Origin: Dugong dugon
Lineage: Eukaryota; Chordata; Mammalia; Sirenia; Dugongidae
Direction of reading: 5' to 3'
Assembly (NCBI GenBank): GCA_030035585.1
Contig: CM057466.1
Coordinates: 56,799,233-56,863,232, forward strand
DNA length: 64,000 nucleotides
Under the pieces are notes generated by a model that was not told the origin of the DNA, did no database searches, and saw only the letters and a program-made list of their open reading frames with translations. The position numbers were made by a program, and so were the translations under genes. Positions 10,451-22,495 of this stretch are shown one piece after another. Every line of letters begins with the position of its first letter. Position 1 is the first letter of the stretch.

Positions 10451-10829
10451 GGTGCCTAAATCCATAACAGGTCGGAACGGCCATCTCTTATGCAGTCCTG
10501 CCCACATTTTCCCAACTGAAAAGTGACGATGATGATTTCTTATTTGATAATCATTTGACAATAATAAGCACACTCATAGGGATAAGAATTCAGAGTGTTC
10601 TAAACCCCAACCATTGCCCACGTGCAGAATTTCTCCTGCCTTCATAACTGGGGTCACCTCTGTCCTCCCCTGTAGCTGTCTCCATGCATTTTTCTCACTA
10701 GATTCAGGACCCTTTCTATGGTGATATCACAGCAAGACCGTCTATGGCTCCAGGCTCCATCCCACCTCTTTATCCTGTGTCAAGCTGGCACACACGATAG
10801 GCACACATGAAATGCTTGCTGATGGAACA

Positions 10830-11050
10830 AATAAATTAACCAATCCCATTTCTTTCTTGCAAGCAGCTGTGTAAGCACTTTTCTATTAACCTTGCAATGG
10901 CCCTGAGCTGTGGGTAGGCAGAAAGAAAGCTCAGTTCGCACAAAGAAACAGTGGTCTGGTAAGCTAAATGGATGACCCAGAATAACACAGCAGATTGAGA
11001 CAGGAGCCAGGGCTGCAGACTCAGCCTCCTGCTTCTCCTCCATTGCTCTT
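10830..11050 (-). repeat. MIR SINE, antisense
   Basis: Antisense MIR signature: 'gtgtaagcacttttctatta', 'tgggtaggcagaaagaaag', 'acagcagattgagacaggagc', 'gactcagcctcctgcttctc'. Flanking 10451-10829 and 11051-11987 contain homopolymer tracts (T22 near 11320, A16 near 11605) but nothing else I can support. Confidence 0.6.
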
Positions 11051-11987
11051 GCCTATAGACAGAGCCTTTGTCTCTGGTTAAATAATCAAACAGTTGAAGC
11101 AACAAATGTTGGCTATAAAGTCTCCTGGTTAATTAAGGAACTTGCTAACTAAGAGTAGAATCAAAAGTATTTCACAATTTACTGTTAACCTCTCTGGGGA
11201 AGACAGGTTTAGAAACAAGATGTTAAAACCTTCAGTGAGATAGAGGAGAAAAATACTAATGGGAAGCCAACCTATGCTTAGGTATTGAAACTTCCCTGAC
11301 TAGCTGCACTTCTCTGATTTTTTTTTTTTTTTTTTTTGTAAACAACACATAAAAGCCAGGAACAGTATTGTCCAGGATTAGTAACTCAATTTTCTATGAG
11401 CTTTAAGAAACATTAAAAAAAAAAGAAAGAAACTGGAGGGTAGTTTGAGGAAATAAAAGTGTTAACCTCATGACAAAAGAGGTCAGTGGTAGTTCTAGGT
11501 GTCTACAAAAGGGGAACTCATATAGCCTTGTTATAAGGAAAAGCAAAAGGAGAACCAAGCTGTGACTGTGCCCTGAGGGGGCAACAGAAAGGCCACAGCT
11601 TATTAAAAAAAAAAAAAAAAGTTAACCGAAGAAGCCAGTCATCATGGGAGAGTGTACTAGGGGGAAAAAGAGAGACTCGGGGGAAAAGAATGAAATTCTC
11701 ATGCTTAGTTTCTGAAAGGAAATTTAGTATATATGGGAAATGTTTTTTGATTCTTTTTAATTTGGTGGTCGAAAGTAATTGGAAGTAGAAAAATGACCCA
11801 GAATTTTGCAAAATAATAAAGGGCACCACCCTTTTTGGTGATGGATAATCAGTGCCCCGGTAGAGGACCGCATGACTTCAGGGGAGACCCAGTAGTTATG
11901 TGACAGTGGGGATTTCACCATTGTTTACCATCTTATTATCAGACAACGTTACAGTCCACATTATACAGTATAGTTTGGCTCTCAAAT

Positions 11988-12305
11988 CTAATGTTGTTGT
12001 TATTGTTAGCTGCCTTAGAGTTGGCTCCCGACTCATGGGCTCCTATGCACTATGGGATTGGACCATTGTGATCCATAGGGTTTGCATTCATTGATTTTTT
12101 GGAAGTAGATCCCCAGACTTTTTTTCCTAGTCTGTCTTAGTCTGAAAGCTCCACTGAAACCTGTTCAGCATCACAGCAGCACGCAAGCCTCCAGTGACAG
12201 ACGAATGGTGGCTGTGCTTGAGGTGCACTGGCCAGGAATTGAAGTCGGGTCTCACGCATGGCCGTCAAGAGTTCTATGGCTGAACCACCACCGCCCTCCC
12301 CAGAT
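11988..12305 (-). mobile_element. SINE with tRNA-Gly-like head and RTE-derived body and tail
   Basis: On the minus strand the head reads GGTGGTTCAGCCATAGAACT, then GACCCGACTTCAATTCCTGG and CCAGTGCACC. This closely follows tRNA-Gly (A box GGTTCAGTGGTAGAA, B box GGTTCAATTCC). Next come 'gctttcagactaagacagac' and 'aaaccctatggatcacaa', shared with the RTE-derived piece at 15880-16275. The end is 'gggagccaactctaaggc' plus an AAC repeat, RTE-like. The anticodon arm and acceptor pairing are eroded, so it is a SINE head and not a tRNA gene. Confidence 0.75.
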
Positions 12306-12932
12306 CTAATAGCTGTGTTTTTCTGTCCGTGTTAAAGGAAAATAATTAACATCTTTTATTTATGGGCAGGGTTGAGAAGTGAACTTTCAGTTGGGGATTG
12401 AAATACAGAAAGTTCTGTAAACTTTTCTGTGTGGTCTTTCAGGTATTCCTTTCACTTTTGCCCGTAAGTCTTTTTCTTTTTACTTAGCAGATCTGCTGCT
12501 TGAGAAGAACCTGAGTCAAAAGAATTACTGCCTGACCCTCTAGGCATAAGAGATAGAAGTTTGCGGATGTTCTCAGTTCTGATGGTCAAAGGGAAGGAGG
12601 CCTGCAAGGAAGCTGGTTTGGAAAATTTAAAAGGTACTAGAAAAAATCAGAGAAGTTTAGAGAAGTAATGGCTCCTCTCAAGAGTATGAGGACGATGACC
12701 TTCCCTGTCTCCTTCTAGCTTGGTGCTGTGTCTGTGATGGGTACAAACACTTTCTTCAGTTGGGGTTGAAGTGGGAGGAAATTAGCTCTCCCCTCTTGGT
12801 TTGCTAGCAGGGAAGCCTTGATGGACACTGTAGTTCTGGTAAAATAAAGCTCAGCTTTGAGCTCATGTTTTACAACTAAGACTTGCTTCCATTCTAGCTT
12901 CATGTCCCTTCTCAGAGGTCCTAAACACTGTT
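12306..12932. other. No recognised feature
   Basis: About 630 bp of unassigned sequence. The only open frames are short and have no family resemblance. Confidence 0.5.
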
Positions 12933-13131
12933 GGGAGTCCCTGGCAGTGCAAACAGTTAACACACTCAGCTGCTAACTGAAAGGTTGTTCAAAGCCACCC
13001 AGAGGTGCCTCAAAAGAAAGGCCTGGCTATCTACTTCCTAAAAATCAGCCTTTGAAATCCCTATAGAGCACAGTCCTACTCTAACACACGTGGGGCAGCC
13101 ATGAATCTGAGATGACTCAATGGCAACTTGC
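12933..13131 (+). mobile_element. AfroSINE, older divergent copy
   Basis: Starts 'gggagtccctggcagtgcaa', then 'ctgctaactgaaaggttg', 'ctatagagcacagtcctact', and ends 'tgactcaatggcaacttg'. It has the same plan as the other AfroSINEs but with the subfamily signature 'agtccctgg(c/g)' shared with 41052-41251. Confidence 0.82.
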
Positions 13132-15640
13132 TTTAAAGACTTTTGATGCCTATGTGTGTGATGCTTGTGTGTTAGAATGTGAAAGGGGGGTAGATGTAAC
13201 TGTGGTGGCAGGTGGAAGCCTACTTAGACTGGAGTCATTCTTCGCTCAGGAGACCTCATATAATGAAGTAACCAAGATTCCACTTTTTGAGCTTCTCACT
13301 TGGGCTAGAGTAGGATTCAAAGAACAAGGCTTCCTTTCCAGTCAGAAGTCTGAGAGCTTTTGGTAGGTACGGCCTTATACTACCTTTCTTTGGCTCATTT
13401 GAGCTTTTGTAAAAGTTCCTTTAGAGTAAACCATCTGCATCATGGTAGGTTGGTACATAGATGGGTGCCACTGACTTTATCCTGGGCAGCTCAAGACGGA
13501 ATCTTATGTTTTGGAAGTAAAACTTATAAATGAAGGTTCATCATATACTTCAAACCAAACGGGAAAACCAGCTTCTTTTCTTGGATTATTTTTTATTTTC
13601 TTCTTTTTTGGGGGAGGTGGGGGTCTGGAGATACGAAGCATCTTTCGTGAAATTCAAATCTGATGAAAGGTACTCTCCAATTAAAAAAGTGGAAGATGAT
13701 GCTAGAAATCCCCTCTTCTATAAGTGTTTCTGACCGTGTCTTTCTGAGCTCCCCCTGACTTCCAAAACACCAAACACCACCAGAAGAAAACACCCATGAG
13801 CCTCTTGCTTCTTAACATTTAAGGCTGCTGTCTCCCTGGGGTAATTCATGCAGGATTTAACAGTCTGATTCAGAGAACTCGTCTTCGTCTAGATTTCATG
13901 GCACACCAGGTACAGGGCTATTGAAACACACAAGCTGAAGCGTAGTCAGAGACAAGTTTGGTTGGAGAAACTCTCAAGCAGAAAGTCCTGCTTTAAGAAA
14001 AAAGAAAACCCTAGAGATTTCAATCCTCTTTCTCCTTGTTGCAGAAAGGGGTGGGAGGTGGGGTGGGGGTGGGGGGACATAAAATGGTGATGAATGAGCA
14101 GTGATCTCATGAGTAAATTTAATTTGACCCTGAGGAATTTATTAACTTTTTATCTGTTGAAGTTCTTACCTGAGATCTAAGGGTCTTCTTCACTAATACG
14201 CATGAATTGGGGTGGGTGGAGGTGGGAGGTACAGTAGCCATCAGCCTCAGTAATCAAGAAAGCTCAGAACTGAACAGGGAATAAAATGTGGCTCTGTATG
14301 TAAGTGTCTTCTGTTATCTGTCTGCTTGATATTCCAACTTCCCATTGTTCTCTCTGCTAGATTGTACCTCTGACCCACCACCTGATCACTCTTTAAGTTT
14401 CTCTGTTCTTAAATTCCTCTGGAAGTGAGTCTCCCAGAAGGGCAGGCCAGTAGCTCTGAAGTCTGGTCAGCTTGCCCCTACGTTCTCTTAGTCAGAAAGT
14501 GGTGGAGATAACAGTCGTGGCCACCCGCCCAGCCCGACCCTGGTGGAGCCGACCTGACTTTGTGTGCTAAGGGGCTGGCTGGCCGGTGTCTGGCAAGAAC
14601 AATAAGGAAGAGGGACCCCAGAGGTAGATCAATCAGGTCATGCAAGCTCTGGCCAGCAGGACTCCTGGCTGATTGCTCAACTCTTCCCTTTCTTCCACTC
14701 CAAGCGACAAAAAGGTCACATTTGTCATTACAAAATTCTCCTCCAGTGGCCCCCTCCCCCAGACCCCTCATAGCAGCTGCAGCGTCTCTGTGTAGATCCA
14801 GAAAGGACTCACCCTTTGGTTTTTGAGTTCGGTGACTTTCCTAAGAATGCCTCCCTTGTTGACTAGTCTAGTGTGCATGCTGTGTGCAGGTGAGGGGCAC
14901 CAATAACAGGGGCAGAGAGAGTCCTCCAACTCTCTCCATCTCAGTGAGGAGGCAGTTGCCAGGCAAAAGCGAAAACGCACTTCCTTTGGAGACACAGGAA
15001 GGGCCTGGGCATTGGAAAGATGAAAGGTGCAATATGTAAACGGGTTTCATCTTTAAGCAGAAAGCATTTAGCAGATGTCATTTGGAGGAGGGGGAGATAT
15101 TATGCCAATTAAGTCAAGACAATAGCATCTTGTTCCCCCTGCAGTGAACCCTGATAAAATTGCCTGTCCAGGGGTAGGAAAGTATTTCATTGTTGTACCT
15201 TTGAAAAAGGATAATCCTTTCTGTATTTCCTCTCTAGGGGAGGGTGTCCTTTGTTCTTGTGCCTCTGACCCACAACTACTACCCACATTCAGTTTCAGGG
15301 GGAAGAACTTGGTAGTTTTAAAAAAACGAGAGTGTGATTAAATGACGGAGCTGTTAGACAAGGAAAAAACATAAAGGACCAATCACAGGGGCTGTTTGAT
15401 CAATAAGCCAGGAGCAATACTACGATGATCTCATTCTGGGCTCCCCTTCCCTAATACCTCCCCTCCTTCTCTGGGGAATTCCTGGGTGGACCCTTCAGAG
15501 CAGACTTTTGCAGGGTGTCCATACTGACAATGGGTGGACTTGTGACTCTGGAGAAGATTTTTTAGTTTTGGGAGGTCACAAGTTACCACTCTGATGACCT
15601 CACTCAAGGACAGGAAGTATAACAGGGGAAGTATGTTGCT
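13132..15640. other. Unique-looking sequence, no gene identified
   Basis: About 2.5 kb with no recognisable repeat or exon. Several frames of 60-97 codons exist on both strands (for example 14478-14771 minus) but overlap each other and lack any family pattern. A G-rich run lies at 14048-14076. Confidence 0.5.
14048..14076 (+). other. G-quadruplex-prone tract
   Basis: Runs of 4, 3, 2, 4, 5 and 6 guanines separated by single bases. This satisfies the usual four-run G4 rule with one-base loops. No gene context is visible. Confidence 0.6.
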
Positions 15641-15644
15641 TCCA

Positions 15645-15775
15645 CAGAATCACAAAGCTATGATGTTGGAAGGAATCTTAAAGCTTATGGAACCTAACAT
15701 CTCCATTTTACAGATGAGAACTCTGAGGCTGGGACAGAATGAGTGACTTTCCCAAGCTAAATGAGTCTAATGTGC
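15645..15775. repeat. Ancient MIR/L2-class fragment
   Basis: Contains 'tccattttacagatgagaac' and 'gactttcccaagcta', typical of the conserved part of old mammalian SINE/LINE2 repeats. Family and strand are uncertain. Confidence 0.5.
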
Positions 15776-15879
15776 TTTCATTGGCCTAGCCATGACCTCT
15801 TCTTTCATTTCATTCATCTCTTTCAGAATGGAAAACAGCAGTACTGGGGGGGGTAGGTGGGAGGGCAGCGGGCAGCTGG

Positions 15880-16275
15880 AGAAGGGGTGGTGGTTGTTGT
15901 TAGTTGCCATCGAGTCGGCTGTAACTCGTGGCAACTCTATGTACAAAAGAACAAAATGGTGCACAATCCTGGGCCATCTTCATAGTCATTGGTATGCTTG
16001 AGTCTATTGTTGCAGCCACTGAGTAATTTGAGTGCCTTCCGCCTAGGAGGCTTACCTTCTAGAACTGTATCAGACAATATTCTGTTGTGATCCATAGGGT
16101 TTTCACTGGCTGATTTTCTAAAGTAGATCACCAGTCCTTTCTAGACTCTCTTAGTCTGAAAGCTCTGTTGAAACCTGTCCACCATGGATGATGATGCTGG
16201 TATTTGAAATACTGGTGGCATAGCTTCCGGCATCAAAGCAACATGCAAGCCACCACAGTACAGCAACTAACAGAG
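15880..16275 (-). mobile_element. Internally deleted RTE-derived element
   Basis: On the minus strand the 5' part ('caacagagctttcagactaa', 'gaaaaccctatggatcacaa') is followed directly by the RTE 3' terminus ('agtggctgcaacaatagact', 'gatggcccaggattgtgc', 'gactcgatggcaactaacaa'). The reverse transcriptase is missing, so it is nonautonomous, with both ends of an RTE LINE joined. Confidence 0.75.
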
Positions 16276-17039
16276 GGGTGGTAGGAAGAAGCAGTTATTA
16301 GCACAGCAGTGGTAACAGCCCCAAACTGCTCTGAATTATGGATAATGTTCTTACTACTCATTAGAGATCTAAGTAAGGCACGAAATAGCCTAACCAGAGT
16401 TGATAGCTTCTCTATGCAGTTTGAACCACTCCCATTTTCTGAATCTTACAGAATTTCAGGTTGCCTTAAACTACCAGGAAAAATTGTTTTAAGGCCCCAA
16501 CACAACATTGCAATGCACCACCACCTTAACCACCTTGGACTTTCCTCCCCCTGGCATGAGACTAGACTGCATTTCAGGAGGTGAAAGATCAGCATTTTAT
16601 CATTCATTAAAGCACTCAACAACCCAGAAATAAACATGGATGCTAATGTGGATTTGAGAACAAGTCTAATAAACGTGGTGAAAACAAACAACATCCTTTC
16701 ATAAATTTAATGGAGCGTGACTCTGTGTTTATCTTGTGCCATGTACTTGAGATTACCCCATTCGAAGAAGAAAACACTTGATTAATGCAGGGAGTCTATT
16801 TTGTAATCCTCACTGGTTGGAAAATACTTTTCTACTTCCTGCCATGCCCTTCTTTGCTTCTCTAAAGAAGGTACTGATGGTGTACTTTATAATAGTGACA
16901 ATATAGCAATTTCTAGTGAGAATTCCAGAAGATTCCATAGTTGCAGCCATTCTTCCATTTTGTAGTTAAAAAAGAATTCCATGTTCTTTTTCTTCCACTC
17001 TGTGACTGAAGAGTTTTGCTTTGAGTGTTATGACGTCTA
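16276..17039. other. No recognised feature
   Basis: About 760 bp of unassigned sequence. I see no coding or repeat signal. Confidence 0.5.
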
Positions 17040-17075
17040 CCAATAATAACAACAACAGTAATAATGACAACAAAA
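17040..17075. repeat. Simple repeat, (AAC/AAT)n-like
   Basis: 'aataataacaacaacagtaa' and similar triplets, imperfect. Confidence 0.6.
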
Positions 17076-17089
17076 TACATCTAAGATAT

Positions 17090-17285
17090 ATTGAAGTACT
17101 AGACAAAGCACTTTCTTCAAGTTATTTAGCCACAACAATCCTATAAGGTAGTTACCATTAGCATTTCTACGTTAAGGATGAAAAGCTAAGGTTCAGAGTT
17201 AGGTGTCTTACTCAAGGTTGATACAGTGAGTAAATGGTGGAGATAGGATTCAAGATCATGTCTGCCTGACTTCCGCTCTCACTTG
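17090..17285 (-). repeat. MIR SINE, antisense
   Basis: 'cacaacaatcctataaggta', 'gatgaaaagctaaggttcag' and 'ggagataggattcaag' follow the antisense MIR consensus order. Confidence 0.7.
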
Positions 17286-17344
17286 AATGAATATGTCCAC
17301 CCTGCACAACATTAAGGCATTAAATGAAGGGCGTTCATCTTACA

Positions 17345-18265
17345 CGTTCATTTACTGAGTTCAAATATAAATAGAGCATCTTCTGGGGCCAGGCATCATT
17401 CTAGGTGCTGAGATACAGGACCAAAGCAGACAAACATCCCAGTCCTTGTAGAGCTTACATTCTAGTGAGGTCTAGTGAGATGAAATGTAAAATCAAGAAG
17501 ATAAATTATTGCATATATACTAGTTAAATGGTAGCATTAGGAAATGCATATAAAGAATATGAGAGTCTCAGCTGCAATTTTAAGTAGGATCCTTGGGGAA
17601 ACCTTCACTAAGAAGGTGAGATTTTAAGAAAGAACTACGGAAGTAAGGGAGTGAGCCACATGGCTATCTGGGAAAACAGTCATCCAGGCAGAGGCGACAG
17701 TAGGTGCAAAGGCCCTGAGGTGGGTCTGTGCTTGAAATGACTGAGAAACAGCAAGGACGCCAGTGTGGCTGCAGAAGTTCTGAGCAAGGGAAAGAACAGT
17801 AGATGAAATTAGGAGGAACATGGAGGCTAGATGGTATAAAGCCTTGTAGAACATATAAGGACTTCATCTTTTACTCAGAATGCGATGGAGAGCCATTGGA
17901 GAACGACGAGAGAGAAGTGACAGGAGCTGACTCAAGTTTTAAAAGGATCCCTCTGGCTGCTGTGTTGAGAGAGACTAAAGAGGGCAGGGCAGAAGTAGGG
18001 AGACCAGTTAGGAGACTATTGCAGTAGACCAGGTAAGTAAGAGATAGTGATGGCTTGGACCAGGACAGTAGAGATGGATGTACTGAGGAGTGGATGGGTT
18101 TTGAAAATGGAAGCAAATCAGAATCTGCATGTGAGTTATGGGATGTAGGATGTGAGATACAAGCATTAGGATGCCTCTGAGGTTTTCATTTCGAGTGGGT
18201 CCCAGAAGAGGAGTGATGAGGCAGTGACTTAAAGTCAAACCAAGAAGGTGTTTTACTGTGGAAAG
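17345..18265 (-). repeat. Ancient LINE (probably L2 clade) fragment, antisense
   Basis: 'ggggccaggcatcattctag', 'aggcagaggcgacagtaggt', 'gcaaaggccctgaggtgg', 'atggagagccattggagaa', 'agaccagttaggagactatt' form a run that recurs in shorter form at 22690-23010 and 59283-60000. The first part matches the reverse complement of L2 3'UTR sequence. The later part is the same old repeat, but I am less sure of its name. Confidence 0.55.
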
Positions 18266-19145
18266 ATCATAAAGAAGCTTGAGGAGGGAAAAGGCATAGA
18301 TAACACCCACACTTCTATTTATAATAGGTCTGGAAACTGAGCTTTGGGGAAGCCCAGGCTCTGTGAGTACCTTCTACTCCACGCAGTCAGCCTATGGATG
18401 AGCAGGAGACGTAAGAGGGGGCTTCTGAGGGTGTACTTGGTGAATGCAAATGAAACAGGAGGTAAAATGCTACAAAAATAATGCCTTTCTCTCAGTCTTT
18501 TTCCTTCTGGAAAAAGCCTGTCTAACCCAGCCTGCAGGAAGAACATTTGTCACAAACCTCTATTACACAGGAACCTCCAATTGTGACTGTATGGGGACAG
18601 GCCAGTTAGTGGATTGTGGAGATGAGTATTCTGAGGGTGAGGGTGGATCCTGAGATATGCAAAGCCTGATTTTAGTGGAGATATGCTTATCAGACCAGAA
18701 TCTTCCCAGATCCTGGAGGAAGTAGGGAATAAAGGATGGGGGAAGGGTTAGGGATAGCTGGAGTGGAGCAGAAGGAATGACCTTTGTCTCCTTTGGGAGG
18801 CTGAATTTAGGGGCCACTGGTAACAGCGAAGATGAATACTCTGAAAGCCAAGGCCTGGGGTGCAGGAGAAGGGGGCCATCTTTAGGGATTAGAAAACTCC
18901 ATCGTGCTTGATATTCAGTTTTTAGGACGTGCTCGTCTTCTATCTCCACTCCCCTCCTTCTCCCCTCTAAGTTCTCTAGGATGCACTATTGATTTTAAAA
19001 TTGAATTTTACTTCTTCGAGGATAATGGGAGAATTTCTTGACACTTAGGTGGGATAATTGCCAAACTCTGGGGTGTCTCAAGGCTGGAAAACTCTGGAGA
19101 GACCAGTGGTCAATGGTATAATGCTAAGAATAATTCCATAAAACT
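18266..19145. other. No confident feature
   Basis: Unassigned. A 128-codon minus frame (18563-18949) has no family resemblance and is most likely chance. Confidence 0.45.
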
Positions 19146-19149
19146 TACC

Positions 19150-19400
19150 TTTATGGAATGCTTACTATATGCCAGATTCTGTGCCAGGCAACTAGAGCAC
19201 GTGTTCTCATTAAATCGTCACACAATCTTAGGACACAAGTGCTATTATTATCCATGTTTTGCAAATAAAGAAATGGAGACTTGGAAAACTAGATAATTTG
19301 CCCAATCTTGTTGCGCTAGTAAGATGGAAATCTGAGAGCCTAACCTAGGTCCTCTAGGTAGCTCTAAAACCTGTTCTTTCAATCACTATGGGGATCAGTG
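19150..19400 (-). repeat. MIR SINE, antisense, nearly complete
   Basis: 'gcttactatatgccagattc', 'ctcattaaatcgtcacacaa', 'aaataaagaaatggagactt', 'taacctaggtcctctaggta' follow the antisense MIR consensus through its whole core. Confidence 0.75.
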
Positions 19401-20616
19401 GGGACACACAAAAGGGGGAAACTGAAGGGATTTCTTTGGGAGGAGAAATTTCTTTGCTCTGCATTCTCATAAATCATAAAGGGCTGAGAGCCAGTTAACC
19501 TTGGTTTCAAATTAAAGTTGTTACTTTTCTCAACATTTGACTCAGAAAGAAACACCTACCTTCTTCCTTCTTGGAGTAATTTAATTTTCACATTATACTT
19601 GAAGGGATATCCTCTATGTACCTAATGCTTTCCTGTTCGGTCTTTTCAGACTGTGAATCTTGTATATTTTATATACACAAAGGTGACTTTTCCTTCCTTT
19701 AATGACCAGCGCTTATCAGCACAAGCAACCGATACTGAGCTCATAAATATGTCACTCTGAGTTCAGTCTCAGCCCTTCTCTTTCATGAGAATATTTCTTG
19801 TGTGACATTTTCTCTCCCCTTTCTTTTCCTAACCCCATGGAGATGTACTCGGGGCCCAGAAGCACCCTTGCACTATGTTTTGGTCTCACTCCCCATTGGC
19901 AAATGTAAATAAATGAGTGGCCAGTGCTTACACACCAAGTTCATTTCAGCAGGAGCCCGCAGACAATATAAATCGAGGCCCGTGGAGCCAGCGCCTTCCG
20001 ATTCCAATTAAATATTTCCTGTAAGTCTGTGCCAATTGTGCATCTTGTAAGAACATTTGAAAGCAGAAGTTGAACTCACAAGGACCTCATTGCCTCAAAA
20101 ACCTGTTTCCTGTTTGACAAGACTTTACTAGTAGAAGCAAAGTAGCACATTCAGCAACAAAAGTCATTGTTCGAATTTCAGATGTGCAAAGGTGGTGGTT
20201 TCCTCTCCTGGGTACTCACTATCATGGCCTCTTTGAGATGCAGATTTCTCTCTTCCAGATAAAGTCTCTGTGAACATTAGAACCCTATTCCAAAGGGCCC
20301 TAATGACATTTCCTGGGTTACAGGAAATATTTGCTTATCTCCCTATCAGTCTATCCTACCTTGTGTTATCTTGTACAGCTTGAGAAGCTCTTCAAGACAT
20401 CCCTGTAGATGTTACTATCTCCATTTTACAGATGAGGAAACTGAGACGCGGGATATGTATTTATGTTTATTAAGTCTTGTATAAAGTACAGTAGATTTTC
20501 AGGGACTAGGTGTTAAAGGGTCTACTCTACCTCTTGTATCATGACTTTGCATCAGTTACTAAAATGCTTGTTTGTTTTCCCCATCCATAAAATGGGGTGA
20601 ATGCCAGGAGGATTTT
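19401..20616. other. Repeat-poor stretch, possible conserved noncoding element
   Basis: No interspersed repeat is visible from about 19600 to 20390, unlike the surroundings. It contains a TATA-like 'caatataaatc' (19972-19982) and homeodomain-like ATTA/TAAT cores near 20005. A short antisense MIR piece sits at about 20393-20450 ('ctccattttacagatgagg'). Function is unknown. Confidence 0.35.
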
Positions 20617-21020
20617 TTTTCAAATTTTTTAATTGAGATAAAACATATATAACTCAAAATTTTCCATTTTAGCTATTTTTCAGTGTATATTTCAGTGGCA
20701 TCAAGTACAGTCACAATGTTGTGCAACCATCACCACTATCTAGTTCTAAAAGTTTTTTCATCACCTCAAACAGAAACTCAGTACCCCTAAAGCGATAACT
20801 TCCCAGTCCTCCTCCTCCCAGGCCCGGGTAACCACTAATAGATTTTGTCTCTATGCATTTGCCTATTCTAGGTATTTCATGTAAGTGTGATCGTACAATA
20901 TTTGCCCTTTTATGTCTGACTTATTTCACTTAGCACAATGTTTTCAAGGTTCGTCCATGTATGGCATGTATCAGAACTTCACTTCTCTTTATGGAACATA
21001 ATATTCCACTGTGCCTGTAG
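20617..21020 (-). mobile_element. L1M-type LINE, 3'UTR and end of ORF2
   Basis: Antisense ancient L1 3' end: a T-run, then 'aattgagataaaacatata', 'gtgcaaccatcaccactatc', 'cctattctaggtatttcat', 'gacttatttcacttagcac'. Resembles 38804-39360. Confidence 0.8.
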
Positions 21021-21100
21021 GAATTTGACATTAAATATGAATGACCTTTAAGTTGGCCATTAGAAAAGCACTATATAAACACAAAGCAATAGTATTATTA

Positions 21101-21370
21101 GCGTATACCATGGACTGCCAGAAGAACGAAGGACAAAGTCTCGCTTACTTTGGTTGTGTTATCGGAAGGAACCAATCCCTGGAGAAGGACATCATGCTTA
21201 GTAAAGTAGAGGTTCAGTGAAAAAGAGGGAGACTCTCAAGGACATGAACTAACACAGTAGCTGCAATAATGGGCTCAAACAGACCTGCTATTGTGAGGAT
21301 GGCGCAGGTCTGGGCAACTTTTCGTTCTGTTGCCTATGAGTTGGAACCTAACAACAAGAAACAAGAACGA
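21101..21370 (+). mobile_element. RTE-clade LINE, 3' end
   Basis: Sense copy of the terminus seen antisense at 24818-25490: 'ggactgccagaagaacgaag', 'ccctggagaaggacatcat', 'gcaataatgggctcaaac', tail 'gaacctaacaacaagaaaca'. It encodes only the decayed last part of the RTE polyprotein. Confidence 0.85.
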
Positions 21371-21409
21371 CATTTATCATAGCTTAAAAAAGCAAACAAA
21401 CACATCATC

Positions 21410-22085
21410 TTAGGACTGAAATTCAAAGCACTCCATGATCTGGCCCTAGTTTACCAGCCTTATTTCCAACCATGGTTCCATTCTCCCATGCTTCCATCCC
21501 TCCCCAACCCTCACATAATTCCTTTCTTTGAATTTTTTCCTCTGGATCTTTGGCCCCATGGTTCCTTCCACCTGGGACACTCCCTACTCTGATCCTATAA
21601 CTTCCATGAGGCTTTGTCAGCACCCCTTGGGAATCAGGCTGATAATATAGTACTAGCTTCAGAACTGGGTAGATGTGCATTTGAACCCTAGTGTACTATC
21701 AGTGTGACCTTAGGCAAGTCAGTTAGCCTCCCTGAGCTTTAATGTGCTCATTTCTAAGATGGGCTAACACCTTTTACCTCACAGTAGTATGAGGACTAAA
21801 TGGGATAACACCGGAAAAATACATGGCCCAGGACAAGCTCATAGTACTCTTGAGCCCTACTCCCATCCCCTCGGTTAAAATTCCTCTCTCCCTCCTTTGT
21901 GGTGTGACTGCGCTTTGCTTGTAAGTCCACTACTACGGGATTCACAAACTTCTAACTTGTGTTATAGTCCCTTGGGTAAGCATCTGCTGCCCGCACGAAA
22001 CTATGGGCTCTTTATGAACCAGGAAAATACCGGATTCATTTTTGTGTCCACCCTTCTCCTTGTCTCTCATAGTGAGTCCTATCAA
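21410..22085 (+). repeat. L2 LINE 3'UTR, split by a MIR
   Basis: Sense L2 3' end: 'actccatgatctggccctag', 'ccacctgggacactccctac' up to about 21645, then resuming about 21855 with 'ctctccctcctttgtggtg' and 'tctttatgaaccagg'. A sense MIR lies between. The two halves keep L2 order. Confidence 0.7.
21646..21852 (+). repeat. MIR SINE inserted in L2
   Basis: 'gtgaccttaggcaagtcagt', 'cctccctgagctttaatgtg', 'atgggctaacaccttttacc', 'gaggactaaatgggataaca' give the full MIR order. Confidence 0.75.
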
Positions 22086-22379
22086 CCAGCATTCCTAGAT
22101 GTGATTACCTTGTGGGCTGGGCTGGTGATTAATACACATTAATACTCATTGGCTAATTTGTAGAGCATGGGGTGCTTACCCATACAGTGGATAAATGAGT
22201 CAGAGACAGGGCCTGGGCATTGCTGAACTCATCTCTTAACTATGCCTCCAAACTGCCTTCTCTTACCTCATCAGCTTTGCGCAAATCTAATTAAGCAAAC
22301 TTCCTACATGACCATGTGAGTATAATTTGATAAAATGAAATTTGACAGACATAAAATATTAATGCTATGAATGGCTAGG

Positions 22380-22495
22380 TCCTACATTGAAGGCAATGTA
22401 TTAGGCCCTTGACTCGCATTATTTTATTTGATCTTTTAACAATCCTGAGAGCTGGTATTGTTTTCTCTATTTTACAGCAAAAGGATGCTTAAACA
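22380..22495 (-). repeat. MIR SINE fragment, antisense
   Basis: 'cattattttatttgatcttt', 'aacaatcctgagagctggta', 'tctattttacagcaaaagg'. Flanking 22086-22379 is unassigned. Confidence 0.6.

Noticed and set aside
12240-12305. tRNA-Gly gene
   Set aside because: A and B boxes are present but the acceptor and anticodon stems are eroded and it continues into RTE text: a SINE head.
18563-18949. 128-codon minus-strand open frame
   Set aside because: Proline/serine-rich from purine-rich DNA on the opposite strand; no domain or splice context.
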